The position numbers and the translations under genes are program-made. From Cohnella faecalis (GTDB lineage: Bacteria > Bacillota > Bacilli > Paenibacillales > Paenibacillaceae), in the NCBI RefSeq assembly GCF_003570905.1, contig NZ_QXJM01000032.1:58481-122480 (forward strand): DNA of 64,000 nucleotides, written 5' to 3'. This document shows positions 35,673 to 45,610 of the stretch, one piece after another (the stretch's first letter is position 1; each line of letters opens with the position of its first letter). Under the pieces are notes generated by a model, which saw only the letters and a list, made by a program, of their open reading frames with translations, had not been told where the DNA came from and searched no databases.

Positions 35673-37448
35673 TCAGAAAGATTTCGATGGGGAGGAAGCG
35701 TCCGGCTCCGTCACCCAGCTATCCGGAATCGGCATAGCCGTCAACTGCGGCGGAGCGTCCTCTCCGGAATATAACACAAGCAGAGCCGAGCCTCCGCCTG
35801 TACGATCTGGCCTTCCATCCGCCAAAAATGCGCCGTAATCGAAGGGCAACCGGTCAAGCACCGCTTTTTTGTTCAGCTCGCGCTCGTCCATGCCGAGACG
35901 TTCCGCCGCCCACTTGAGTCCCGTCGTCCATTCTTTCTTGTCCAGACGGTCTTCCCACCACGTCTTGCGCGGCTTGTATTTGTGCTGCAAATAGTAATCG
36001 ATCTTCAGCAGCCCGAACGCCACATCCATATCGAGACCTTCCGCCGCATCTTCTTGCAGGAACGACCATAGCCGAGTGAACAAATCCTCAAGCTGATGGC
36101 CGATCCGGCTCCACCCCTTCGACTCCCAATAATCGCCGAACTTCTGGAAAAAATCGAACGGGGACGGATACGCGCTCCCGATCAAATATTCCATTGTCCT
36201 GTCCATTCGGTGGGAATTCCAATATTTCTCCAGCACATCCTCCAGCCGCTTGATCCGAACGATATCCGAAAATGGCATGAGATCGTTGCCCAGCATTTCG
36301 TAAGGAGCTCGATCCATATAGATGTAGCCGTATTTGTCCGCATCGCGCCGCAGTCCCGTTCCCCGCAGCATTTTCAAAAAGCCGAGCTGCAGCTCTTCCG
36401 GTCTGAGCGCGAACACCTCGTTGAACGTTCGCCGGAACGTATCGTAATCCTCATGCGGCAAGCCGGCGATCAAATCGAGATGCTGGTCGATCTTGAGACT
36501 GCTTTTTACTTTATTTACCGTACGGGAAAGCTTGGCGAAATTCTGGCGGCGCTGCACCGCGAGATTCGTCGGATCGTTCGTCGACTGAACGCCGATCTCG
36601 AAGCGGAACACTCCCGGAGGCGCATGCTCGGACAGAAAATCGAGAACCTCGGGACGCATAATGTCCGCCGTGATCTCGAATTGGAATACGCAGCCCCGGT
36701 GATTGTCGATGAGGAACTGGAACACTTCCATCGCATATTCCCGCTTGATATTGAACGTCCGGTCAACGAATTTGATCAGCTTCGCACCGTTATCGATCAA
36801 GTAAGTAAGCTCGGCCTTCACCCACTCGATGTCAAAATAGCGCACGCCTACCTCGATGCTCGACAGACAAAATTGGCAACTGAACGGACAGCCTCGGCTC
36901 GTCTCGAAATAGACGACGCGATTCGGCAGACTCGGTATGTCCTCGGCAAAACGGTACGGCGACGGAATATCGTTCAAATCGAGCTTCGGACGGCCGGGAT
37001 TGATGACCGCTTGTCCGTTCTTCCGGTAAGCGAGGCCGAAGACGAAATGGTACTTGTTGTCCCCTGACGCGATCTGTCTCAACAAATCCCGGAACGTCTC
37101 TTCCCCTTCGCCCATAATAATGAAATCGACATCCTTCAGTCGATCCATCCAATGATCCGTATCGTAGGACACTTCCGGTCCTCCGAGCACGATCTTCACG
37201 TCCGGCAGCACCTTGCGCAGCATATCGATGACGGTAATCGTCTCTTCGATGTTCCAAATGTAGCAGGAAAACCCGATCACGTCGGGCTTGCGCGAGTAGA
37301 GATCGGAGACGATGTTCATCGCGGGGTCTTTTATCGTGAATTCGGCGAGCTCGATAGGAAACTCGTCTTTGCAAAATGCTTTCAAATAGTGGATCGCAAG
37401 CGACGTATGAATATATTTGGCGTTCAGCGTCGCGAGTACGACGTTCAT
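35673..37448 (-). CDS. Radical SAM protein with B12-binding-type domain and DUF4080
   Basis: 591 residues. The N-terminal Rossmann-type cobalamin-binding fold is at about 1-135 (VLATLNAKYIHTSLAIHYL, VIGFSCYIWN, IVLGGPEVSYD) but without the His ligand motif D-x-H-x-x-G. The radical SAM core has the cluster motif in SRGCPFSCQFCLSS, then EITADIMRPEVLDFL, LDLIAGLPHEDY. A C-terminal DUF4080 region ends with a Pro/Ser-rich tail. Homologues are widespread in Paenibacillus without known function. The ATG at 37448 follows GGAAAGGAAG; the open frame upstream has no support. Confidence 0.87.
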   Translation of the reverse strand: MNVVLATLNAKYIHTSLAIHYLKAFCKDEFPIELAEFTIKDPAMNIVSDLYSRKPDVIGFSCYIWNIEETITVIDMLRKVLPDVKIVLGGPEVSYDTDHWMDRLKDVDFIIMGEGEETFRDLLRQIASGDNKYHFVFGLAYRKNGQAVINPGRPKLDLNDIPSPYRFAEDIPSLPNRVVYFETSRGCPFSCQFCLSSIEVGVRYFDIEWVKAELTYLIDNGAKLIKFVDRTFNIKREYAMEVFQFLIDNHRGCVFQFEITADIMRPEVLDFLSEHAPPGVFRFEIGVQSTNDPTNLAVQRRQNFAKLSRTVNKVKSSLKIDQHLDLIAGLPHEDYDTFRRTFNEVFALRPEELQLGFLKMLRGTGLRRDADKYGYIYMDRAPYEMLGNDLMPFSDIVRIKRLEDVLEKYWNSHRMDRTMEYLIGSAYPSPFDFFQKFGDYWESKGWSRIGHQLEDLFTRLWSFLQEDAAEGLDMDVAFGLLKIDYYLQHKYKPRKTWWEDRLDKKEWTTGLKWAAERLGMDERELNKKAVLDRLPFDYGAFLADGRPDRTGGGSALLVLYSGEDAPPQLTAMPIPDSWVTEPDASSPSKSF

Positions 37449-37645
37449 GGCGTACTTCCTTTCCTTGAGCAAATCTTCTGTATCTATTGTAACGGAAAAA
37501 AATCGGAGAGGAAACAGCCGTGCATGCCGGCAAAATGCAAAGAAGCCGGCCGGACGATTCCGTCCTTGGCCCGCTTGCCGCATCCTTCGTTTGCCAAAAG
37601 GTCCCGCTTCCGTCCAGTTACCGGCTTTATGCTCCCCTTTCCGCC

Positions 37646-38332
37646 CTATTTCACCCTTCCCTCATCCAGCTTCAGCTTCTCCCTGGCCAGCACGATCGCA
37701 TGGGCGCGGTCGGATACTTGCAGCTTGTTCAAAATATTGGATACATGGTTCCGTACCGTCTTCGTCCGGAGACCAAGCTTCGCGGCAATATCCGCGTTAT
37801 TGAGCCCTTGCGCGATCAGATCCAGCGCCTCGCGTTCCCGTTCGGTAAGCTCGGGGAACGCCTCCTCTGCCGCCGAACGGCTCTGCGAGTCGAAATAATA
37901 GATCATTCGCTTCGCGATGACCGGACTGAATATCGCTTCCCCATCGGCAGCGGCGAATACGGCCCGGATAATTTCCCTGCGCCGGGAGCCTTTGAGCAAA
38001 TAGCCTCTCGCCCCCGCTCTCATGGCGGAGAACACCGAGGCATCGTCGTCGAGCATGCTCAGCATCAGAATGCCGATATGCGGACTCGCGCGCGTAATCG
38101 CTCTTGCAGAATCGATGCCGTTCATCTCCGGCATATGCACGTCCATGAGAACGACGTCGGGCTGAAGACGTTCCGCCAACGCCACCGCTTCCAAGCCTGT
38201 CTCCGCCTCGCCCACAACTTCGAATTCCGGTACGGAGCGAAGAATGGACGTCAATCCGTCCCTGTATACCGGGTGATCGTCGGCGAGCAATATGCGTATT
38301 CGTTCCAAATCGGTACTGCTAGGCAATTCCAT
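37646..38332 (-). CDS. NarL/FixJ-family response regulator
   Basis: 228-residue regulator. REC domain with the acidic pair in LLADDHPVYRDGL, phosphoacceptor Asp in VVLMDVHMPEMNG and Lys in GYLLKGSRR. A LuxR-type helix-turn-helix is near the C-terminus (LTEREREALDLIAQGLNNADIAAKLGLRTKTVRNHVSNIL in part). It overlaps the end of the kinase gene by 14 bp and is its cognate regulator. Target genes are not evident nearby. Confidence 0.92.
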   Translation of the reverse strand: MELPSSTDLERIRILLADDHPVYRDGLTSILRSVPEFEVVGEAETGLEAVALAERLQPDVVLMDVHMPEMNGIDSARAITRASPHIGILMLSMLDDDASVFSAMRAGARGYLLKGSRRREIIRAVFAAADGEAIFSPVIAKRMIYYFDSQSRSAAEEAFPELTEREREALDLIAQGLNNADIAAKLGLRTKTVRNHVSNILNKLQVSDRAHAIVLAREKLKLDEGRVK

Positions 38333-40375
38333 CGTCCATCTCCTCTCTCCCGCAAGGAATGGTCACCTGAACGGACGTTCCTTGGCCCGGAATCGTTCGC
38401 AGCCGAAAGCTTCCGCCCAATTCCTCCGCCCGCTCCTTCATCGACCTGATGCCGATACCCGGAACGTAAGGCTCCGGCACTCCCCTTCCGTCATCGTCGA
38501 TTTCTATTCGCGCGACGCCCTTATCCTCAAATAAACGAACGATGCATCCGTTTGCTTCTCCGTGACGGATCGCATTCGTCAGCGCCTCCTGCACGATTCG
38601 GTATACCGCCGTCTCTGCGGCTGCGTGCAGCCGGGGAAGCCGGCTGTCCTTTCGACGGCAACGCGAACGCCGCCTTCCTGAAAGCGGATCGCCATCTCGC
38701 ACAGCGCGCTGACGAGACCAAGCTCGTCCAGCGCCGGCGGGCGAAGCGCGTGCACCAGCCGGCGAATGTCGGCTATCGCTTCCTCGATTCCGGACTGAAT
38801 GTCCGTCAATTGCCGATGAAGTCTCGCGTCTCCTTCATAGCTGTCGGCCACCGTATCCGCTTTGAGCAGGACGGTAGCAAGCCCCGCTCCGAGCCCGTCG
38901 TGAAGATCTCTTCTCAAGCGCCTTCGTTCTTCCTCTCTCGCCGTGACGAGACGCTCCCTCGATTGCTGGAGCTCATCGGCCAGTCGCGCCGAATGAATGG
39001 CGACGCTTAATTGATGAGTGAGGTGCTTCAGCAGCTCCGCCGTATCGGCCGCCGTTTCTCCCTGCTGGGGCAGACCGCCCAACACCAGCGCCCCCAACGA
39101 TTCCTCTAGCCTGTTCAGAGCGATTTCCGTTACCGGCAGCCTTATCGTCCCGTAGGAAGCAAGCTCCGTTCTTCCTTTTTCCGAATGCAGTACTAGCGCC
39201 GCATAGGGAGCCTGCAGCGCTAGAGCGATGCCCGCGACCGCCTCCGGCCAAATCGCGTGCTGTCCCGACATATCGTCCAATCTGGCCGCAAGCTTCGTCA
39301 AGGTTTTGTAGGGATTTTCCGATTCGCCGTAAACGAGCCGGTTCATTCCTCTTTGCAGCCGGACATACAGCGGGTGCGCCAACATCGCCGCCAGCCCGCA
39401 CGCCGCCATGGAGACGAGCAAGCTCATGTCGCGAACGAACAAGCTGAAGCCTCCGACGACCGAAGCATACAACAGCGCGATTAGAACGCTCAACGTCGAC
39501 ATGACGATCGCGCGTTGCAGGACGACGGCGCCCGCACCCATACGCCGGTTCATCATGCCGACTCCGATCGAGAACGGCCAGAACAGCAGACCGGCGAAGA
39601 ACGCGACCTGTACGACGAGAAGCGCCAAACCGCTGCCCATTACATAAGGCAGCGCCAGACACAAACCGGTCCCCAAATAGGCTAGAACGCTGAAGCAGAA
39701 CCATTTCAACTGCCGTTTCTCTTGCGCCGAAGCTGCACTCGAATACCGCCGGCGAATAGTTACAAGCAGCGGACCGTGTGTCAAAATGACCAGAGCCGTC
39801 ATAAACAGCGGGCTCCAATTCAACTCCTCCCACGTGCCGGGAATAAAATGCCGGATCGTTTGGGTTCCCGCCCATATCACAGACGGCGCGACGGTCCATT
39901 TCGGGACGAACCGTCCGTCCGGGAACAGAAACAGGAAGGGCAAATAATAGGAGCCTATTCCGTTCAAAACGATAAACCACCCGTACACGGTTGGAAAAGA
40001 ACCTTCCAACGACTGCTCGACCGTCGTAAAAATCGTACCCGTAATAATTAGAAACAACGAGGCTGTCATGCAATAGACGTCTTTGCGTCCGTAACGGAAC
40101 AGAAGCGCCCCTACGGCAAGCGATGCAAGTCCGGCTATCGTCATGAACGCAGTCACGAGCCCCCCGTAAAATTCGGTCGACAGTCCGTAACCGCTCAGTT
40201 CATCGGCAAAGCGCGCCGTCATTTGCAAGGAAGAAGCGCAATGCTCGACATATCCGCAGTCCGTTCGGAGCAGCGAATATCCTTTCCATTTGGACAGAAT
40301 GAACACGGAGGCGGCCATCGCAAAAATGACCGCCCATCCGAGTTGAAGCATCGTTTTCCCCACTGAGAGCTTCAT
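38319..40375 (-). pseudogene. NarX/ComP-like sensor histidine kinase, frameshifted
   Basis: About eight membrane helices (residues 10-340), a GAF-like segment, then HisKA_3 with the phosphoacceptor His in RRRLRRDLHDGLGAGLATVL. The first frame (38579-40375) runs into junk after VAVERTAGFP. The second (to 38319) resumes exactly with RLHAAAETAVYRIVQEALTNAIRHGEA and the ATPase domain (DDGRGVPE, GIGIRSMKERAEELGG). One more C in the minus-strand CCCC run at 38633-38636 restores the full kinase of about 685 residues. The break is either an assembly error or an inactivating mutation. Partner of the NarL-type regulator downstream. Confidence 0.85.
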
Positions 40376-40435
40376 GAGTGCTCCTCGGCTTCGTTCGGCG
40401 AGTCCGCTCGCCTTTTATAACCCATTATACCAATC

Positions 40436-40987
40436 CTAAGAAGATACGGAACTATAAACAGACTTGTTCTTGACGGTCTTGTCAGCCACGATATACAAGC
40501 CGAAGCCGATGTATGCGAGTCCCCACAGTGTAGTCGCCCATTCCGTCACAAGCGGAATGAAGGAGGCGACCGGGAACAGCAGGAACAGCGCGACAGGCCA
40601 GACAGGGTATATTCGCGCTCTTACGGTCTGAATCGCGAACATGATCATTCCGAGAAGGGCGGCTCCCGAATTAATGGACAATACCGTTTCTTTCAAGGTT
40701 CCGGTGTTCGAGCCCATGATTTGAGACCATACCAGGCAAGTTGTCAGCGTATTGCTTAGCGTAATGAGCACGTAGGAAATAAACCCTGTCACTCCGGTTT
40801 TGTGCGATTGATAATAGTGAATGCCGAACCATCCGATCGTCATCAGACAGCAAGCGATCATTGCGAACGTCAGCTCTTGGTCGCTATCCGTTCCCCAAAT
40901 AACCGCGCTCGGCGACATTCCGATTCTGGCGATGCCTCCCAGTATGGCAATCCAGGCCAGCGCTTTCGTCATGCTCTCGACTTTCAT
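40436..40987 (-). CDS. Multipass membrane protein of unknown function
   Basis: 183 residues with five to six predicted membrane helices and no recognised motif. The first helix is at about 7-24 (ALAWIAILGGIARIGM). The ATG at 40987 follows GGAGG by ten bases; a GTG 12 codons upstream is less well placed. It lies 60 bp upstream of the sensor kinase gene on the same strand, so it could be cotranscribed and act with that sensor; there is no direct evidence. Confidence 0.6.
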   Translation of the reverse strand: MKVESMTKALAWIAILGGIARIGMSPSAVIWGTDSDQELTFAMIACCLMTIGWFGIHYYQSHKTGVTGFISYVLITLSNTLTTCLVWSQIMGSNTGTLKETVLSINSGAALLGMIMFAIQTVRARIYPVWPVALFLLFPVASFIPLVTEWATTLWGLAYIGFGLYIVADKTVKNKSVYSSVSS

Positions 40988-41113
40988 CCCGTGCATTCCT
41001 CCGATAATGGATATTCCGGACACTCGAATGTTCCGGTCTCATTATCGAAGGTAACAGTCCCTGCGTCCCGTCGTCATGGGGACGGTGTCCCGGCCGTCCG
41101 GGAATTGCCGTCA

Positions 41114-42459
41114 TTAAGCGTCGAATCCACGATCCGCGATTACTTTTTGAATGAAAAAATAGCTGTCCTTCGGATGGCGCTCCAGCGTCGCGTAGTTCGT
41201 GTAGACGATGCCGAAACGTTTGCGGTAGCCTTCCGCCCATTCGAAGTTGTCGAGCAGCGACCAAGCAAAATAGCCTTTCAGCGGAACGCCGGACTCGATC
41301 AGACGGTGAAGCTGAATGAAATGCTTCTTGAAATATTCCGTTCGCTTAGCATCGTGAACCCGTTTGTCCGAAGTCAGCTCGTCCTCGTAGCAGGCGCCGT
41401 TCTCGGTAATGTATATCGGCGTATCGCCGTATTCCTCGCGAACCCAGGTCAGAACCTTGTGCAGCCCGTCCGGATACACATTCCAATCCATGTTGGTACG
41501 CTCAAAGCCGACCTGCACTTCCTCGCAATCGAAATCTCCTTCGTCCTTCTGGTAGCGGCCGAAGCCTCCGCTATAGTAGTTGATGCCGATGAAATCGATC
41601 GTTTGCGAAATGGTCTCCATGTCGCCCGGCAGGATCGGAACCTCTGCCCCTTCGACTTGAACCAATCGACCAGAAAATCCGGGTAGCTGCCCTTAAACGT
41701 CGGCTGCATGAACCATTCGTTGAACACGCCGCGGTTCCGGCGAGCCGCCTCCGCATCCTCCTGCGAAGTCGTGTATGGCTCCCACCAGTAAAGGTTGTGA
41801 GTCGTGCCGATCTCGCCTTGGATGCCGAGCTTGCGGAACAGCTTGACCGCTTCGCCGTGTGCCACCATGCAATGGTGGGCAACGGTCAGCGCGGTTTGCA
41901 AATCTTTGTTGCCCGGCGCATGAGCGCCGATCCAGTTCGACAGAAAAGAGACGCACCACGTCTCGTTGAACGTGATCCATTGTTTGATTTTGCCATCGAA
42001 GGCGCGGAAAACGGTTTCTGCGTAACGTGTAAAAGCTTCGATCGTCTCGCGGTTTTCCCAGCCGCCTTTGTCCTGCAACGCTTGCGGCAAATCCCAGTGA
42101 TACAGCGTGACGCATGGCTCGATGCCCGCCGCAAGCAGCGCGTCGACGACACGGCGGTAATAGTCCAGACCTTGGGCGTTCAGCTCTCCGGTTCCGTTCG
42201 GATATAGACGAGGCCATGCGATAGAGAAGCGGTACGCCTTGACTCCAAGCTTCTTCAGAAGCGCTATATCCTCCTCATAGCGGTGATAGCTGTCGCAAGC
42301 GGCGTCGCCGTTATCGCCGTTCGCTACTTTGCCGGGAGTCTTCGAGAACGTGTCCCAGATCGACGGACCGCGCCCGTCTTCGTTATAGGCGCCTTCGATC
42401 TGGTAAGAAGCGGTCGCCGTCCCCCAGACAAAATCTTCAGGAAAATACAATCGTGCCAA
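41114..42459 (-). pseudogene. GH1 beta-glucosidase, frameshifted
   Basis: Hydrolyses beta-glucosides or 6-phospho-glucosides in the cytoplasm. The first frame (41449-42459) has the N-terminal signature FVWGTATASYQIEGA, YHWDLPQALQD and the acid/base Glu in WITFNETW. It derails after DFLVDWFKSKG. The second frame (41114-41665) resumes with AEVPILPGDMETISQTIDFIGINYYSGG and contains the nucleophile Glu in YITENGACYEDE and the C-terminal GYFAWSLLDNFEWAEGYRKRFGIV (in part). One more G in the minus-strand GGGG run (41647-41650) restores a normal GH1 enzyme of about 448 residues. All catalytic residues are intact, so an assembly error is likely. Confidence 0.87.
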
Positions 42460-42768
42460 TGTCGATCCCTCCGAGCAAAAACGTCTTACGCGTCCTCCGG
42501 ACGTCGAAGAAGCTTTGCCAAAATGAAGTTACTGAACTCGCCAAAATGAGCTTTAATTAAATTCGGCGGTCTTCCTCATTGTACATGGAAAACGTTTTAC
42601 ATACTGCATGCGATATTGGCATTTCGTTATCGATATTGGTGTTATGCGACGGTTTTCCCGTGTCGAAGCCGACGCGATTTTCATGAAACTTTCAGCTCGT
42701 TTTCATGTTTCCTAGCGGTAAAATAAGTAAACTTAGGAAGAATAATTTGATCCCATGGAGGTCCGATC
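42460..42768. promoter_or_regulatory. Promoter region of beta-glucosidase with LacI/cre-like palindrome
   Basis: 309 bp between divergent genes. On the minus strand a TACAAT (42578-42583) is preceded, within the usual spacer, by GTAAAACGTTTTCC (42587-42600), centred on the perfect palindrome AAAACGTTTT. This resembles LacI/CcpA-family operators (TG-N-AA-N-CG-N-TT type) with mismatches at the ends. A repressor here would block the beta-glucosidase promoter. The rest shows no gene. Confidence 0.55.
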
Positions 42769-43641
42769 GTGTCGAAAATCCAAATGCCGCTCTTGACGGC
42801 GGCGCTTATGCTCCTCGCTATATGGCTTGCCGGCTGCTCCGATCAAAATTTGGCAGGCGCTCCAGCCGAAGCGACAAGCGGATCCGAAGAAAGCTCCTCG
42901 GCCGGCAGCGAACCTTCGGCTAGCCCGGAAGCTTTTGGCGATGCATCGGAGAGCGTCGTTCCGGAAGAAGATTCGCAGGATGCTTCTAGAAGCCCCGAGT
43001 CTCCTCTTGCGTCTGAGCCTGAGAACGCTCCCATCGAGTCTTCGGCTCCTGCCGAAGAGAAACCGGCAGCGTCTCCGAAGCTTGAGCCGAAGAATGAGGG
43101 CGAGAAAAAGACCGGCAATGGAGAAAAAGCCGACGCAGCCAAGGATAACAAAGCATCGGTCGCTACTCCGCCGAAGGGAACCCCATCGCCTTCCGCGAAG
43201 CCGACGCCGTCGGCCCAGAGCGCGCAGAATGGCGAGCCCAAGCCGGACAACGCCGGCTCCGGCATCATGGGAAAGATCAAAAGCATCAGCGGCAACTCGA
43301 TAACGGTATACATAGCCTCCGCTCCCGGACACCCCGGCGAAGCTCCGCCCAAGGACGGAAAGGAGAGCGCGGAGCCGAAGGAGCCGTTTTCCGCAGAGAC
43401 GCAAGCCGTCATCGTCACGGACGGAACGAAAATCGTGTCCGTTACGTTCGAAAACGAGAAACGGACGGAAACCGCGATTAAGCTTGCCGGTCTTAAAGCT
43501 GGCGCTTTTGTGATGATTGAACTGGACGGAAGCACGCAAAATGCGAAGTCGATTGCTCTGCAAGCCGAAGGCCAGCGCGGTCCGGGACCCGAAGGTCGGG
43601 GACCTGCGCCCTCCGGCGCTCCGCAAGGAACGAAAGAGTAG
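42769..43641 (+). CDS. Ser/Glu/Pro-rich lipoprotein of unknown function
   Basis: 290 residues. Signal peptide with lipobox LAGC (Cys at about 23), then some 140 residues of low-complexity Ser, Glu, Ala, Pro and Lys, likely an extended spacer across the cell wall. Then a compact C-terminal part (about 163-270; GIMGKIKSISGNSITVYIAS ... VIVTDGTKIVSVTF ... GAFVMIELD) that looks like a small beta barrel of the DUF5666 or similar OB-like kind. The start is GTG at 42769 after GGAGG. It is directly followed by the second 51-bp repeat array. Confidence 0.68.
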   Translation: MSKIQMPLLTAALMLLAIWLAGCSDQNLAGAPAEATSGSEESSSAGSEPSASPEAFGDASESVVPEEDSQDASRSPESPLASEPENAPIESSAPAEEKPAASPKLEPKNEGEKKTGNGEKADAAKDNKASVATPPKGTPSPSAKPTPSAQSAQNGEPKPDNAGSGIMGKIKSISGNSITVYIASAPGHPGEAPPKDGKESAEPKEPFSAETQAVIVTDGTKIVSVTFENEKRTETAIKLAGLKAGAFVMIELDGSTQNAKSIALQAEGQRGPGPEGRGPAPSGAPQGTKE

Positions 43642-43710
43642 CGGGTTGCGCGCGAATGGCTGAATACAGCGAATCCCGCCAGTTCGGATTGCGTCGCAGC
43701 ATGCAAATAG

Positions 43711-44271
43711 CCATGTTGGGTTGGGCTACAGAGTCGGATGTGAGTCGCAGCTTACAAATAGCCATGTGGGGTTGGGTTGCAGACTCGGATGTGCGTCGCA
43801 GCGTGCAAATAACCATGTTGGGTTGGGCTACAGAGTCGGATGTGCGTCGCAACGTGCAAATAACCATGTTGGGTTGGGTTGCAGACTCGGATGTGCGTCG
43901 CAGTGTGTAAATAGCCATGTTGGGTTGGGCTACAGAGTCGGATGTGCGTCGCAACGTGCAAATAACCATGTTGGGTTGGGCTACAGAGTCGAATGTGCGC
44001 CGCAGCGTGCAAATAACCATGTTGGGTTGGGCTACAGACTCGGATGTGAGTCGCAGCTTGCAAATAGCCATGTGGGGGTGGGCTGCAGACTCGGATGTGC
44101 GTCGCAGCTTGCAAATAGCCATGTGGGGTTGGGCTGCAGACTCGGATGTGCGTCGCAGCTTGCAAATAGCCATGTGGGGTTGGGCTGCAGACTCGGATGT
44201 GCGTCGCAGCTTGCAAATAGCCATGTGGGGTTGGGCTACAGACTCGGATGTGCGTCGCAGCTTGCAAATAG
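43711..44271. repeat. 11-unit tandem array, 51-bp period (array B)
   Basis: Eleven copies with exactly 51-bp steps (CCATGT words at 43711 to 44221). The unit contains GGTTGGGCTACAGACTCGGA and GTCGCAGC-type words; a partial unit precedes it at about 43680. Units differ by scattered single substitutions, and neighbouring units are most alike, suggesting local duplication. All frames on both strands are largely open only because 51 is divisible by 3. It lies between two lipoprotein genes. Confidence 0.9.
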
Positions 44272-44310
44272 CCGGACAATGTTGGGTTATCTGCTCCGAT
44301 GTCGACATGC

Positions 44311-44362
44311 CAGGAAGGGCTGTTCCCCGGTCTATTAAGACCTTAAGGAACAGCCCTTCCTG
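44311..44362. terminator. Long hairpin between array B and the lipoprotein gene
   Basis: AGGAAGGGCTGTTCC / GGAACAGCCCTTCCT, a perfect 15-bp stem, 15 bp past the stop of the minus-strand lipoprotein gene. There is no strong U-tract on either side, so it may be a stabilising end structure instead of an efficient terminator. Confidence 0.6.
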
Positions 44363-44376
44363 TTCTTCTGTGCTGT

Positions 44377-45393
44377 TTAAGCTTTTGGCAGCGCGTTGCG
44401 GGCTTCCGTCTCAAGGCCGTCGCGGAACGCCTTCACTTCCGGAACATCCTGCTGCGAGCCGTCCTTGGATTTGTCGAACACCTTATCGTTCGTCTTGGCG
44501 AGAACGTCCAGCAGCTCTTTCGCAAGCTTGCCCGTTACCGTATCGGGATGCGCCTCTGCGGTTTTCTTATACTGAGCCTTCACCTCCGGCAACGCTTTGA
44601 ACGTTTCGTAATCAAAGATCGGCGTGTTGTTAAGCCCCGTCAAATACATGTTCAAGTAATTCGCGAACCGATCCTCGACTTTGACTCGTTCCGGCGAATC
44701 CGGGTATTGACGGATGAATGCTTCGGCCGCCAGCGCCCGATCGGCCAACTGTTCCCATGTAATTACAAGGCCTGCATCCTTGGCCGTCGCCTCGTTCGAC
44801 TCCGTCGCTTGAAGCGCCAGATAAGCTTGCATGGACGGACTCGCTCCATCGTCAATTTCCTGAAGCTTAGCGTAATCGACGATCGGAAAGACGAACCCTT
44901 CCGCCGTTTCCAGCTTATATCCTCCGTCTATCGCGTCTTCCGCCAGCTTTTTAACGCTTTCGTCCGGGATTGCTTTTATCTGCTCTTCCGTTACGGGGAA
45001 TTGCAATTCCGCCAGCGACTTCTGGATGTTCTCTTCCTCGAACTTTTTGGACGTTGTCTCCAGGTTAGCGTCGTAATATGTTTCCATGGCGCGGATCAGC
45101 TCATCGGCCGTGGAAGTGTCCGATTTTCCGAGCGCGTCCTTCAACTCCCCGAACAATTCGTCCGGCGCGGCTTGTCCGGCTTGAGCTTTCTCCTTGAACG
45201 CTTCCAATATCGTCTGTCCGGCAGGCTCGCTGCTTGAAGGTGATGCGGAGGACGTTTCGGTCGGCGCTCCTGCGGGAGATTCGGCTGACGAGGTATTTGC
45301 AGGGCTCTCCTCCTTGCGAGCTCCGCAGCCTCCAAGAACGAGCGCCGCAGCTATGACGAAGAGTAAAGCTTTTGTTTTTTTACTTGTTTTCAT
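44377..45393 (-). CDS. Lipoprotein of unknown function
   Basis: 338 residues. Signal peptide with lipobox LGGC (Cys at about 23), a Ser/Pro/Glu linker to about 58, then a mostly helical, acidic domain. It contains FKEKAQAGQAAPDELFGEL near the start and GYKLETAEGFVFPIVDYAKLQEI in the middle, resembling helical-repeat sensor or scaffold lipoproteins of Paenibacillus. No enzyme motif seen. AGGAGG precedes the ATG at 45393. Confidence 0.72.
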   Translation of the reverse strand: MKTSKKTKALLFVIAAALVLGGCGARKEESPANTSSAESPAGAPTETSSASPSSSEPAGQTILEAFKEKAQAGQAAPDELFGELKDALGKSDTSTADELIRAMETYYDANLETTSKKFEEENIQKSLAELQFPVTEEQIKAIPDESVKKLAEDAIDGGYKLETAEGFVFPIVDYAKLQEIDDGASPSMQAYLALQATESNEATAKDAGLVITWEQLADRALAAEAFIRQYPDSPERVKVEDRFANYLNMYLTGLNNTPIFDYETFKALPEVKAQYKKTAEAHPDTVTGKLAKELLDVLAKTNDKVFDKSKDGSQQDVPEVKAFRDGLETEARNALPKA

Positions 45394-45610
45394 GTTCGCA
45401 ACCTCCTCTTTTCTAATTTCTTTGACGAAAAACGGCCGACGAAGGTTACCGCGAACTCCGAAAGTTTACGAAATGTTTACAACCCGGCAAACCGATAGCC
45501 GGAATTCGCGAACCTTCCGTCTATTACCCGAATTGCTTGGCATTCCTTCCCTACTCTTCGCATTTACGCTACAATAGAACGGATTGCAAGCCCCGGAGAG
45601 GATGACGACA

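Noticed and set aside
38633..38636. Programmed -1 frameshift site in the sensor kinase
   Set aside because: No standard X-XXY-YYZ heptamer or downstream structure is evident, and the same kind of lesion recurs in unrelated genes, so an indel error is simpler.
42587..42600. CcpA cre site
   Set aside because: Three mismatches to the cre consensus at the ends; better described as a LacI-type palindrome of unknown regulator.
43493..44308. 271-residue minus-strand frame over array B, with a regular 17-residue repeat
   Set aside because: Repeat-driven open frame; its end lies antisense inside the lipoprotein gene and no ribosome binding site is seen.
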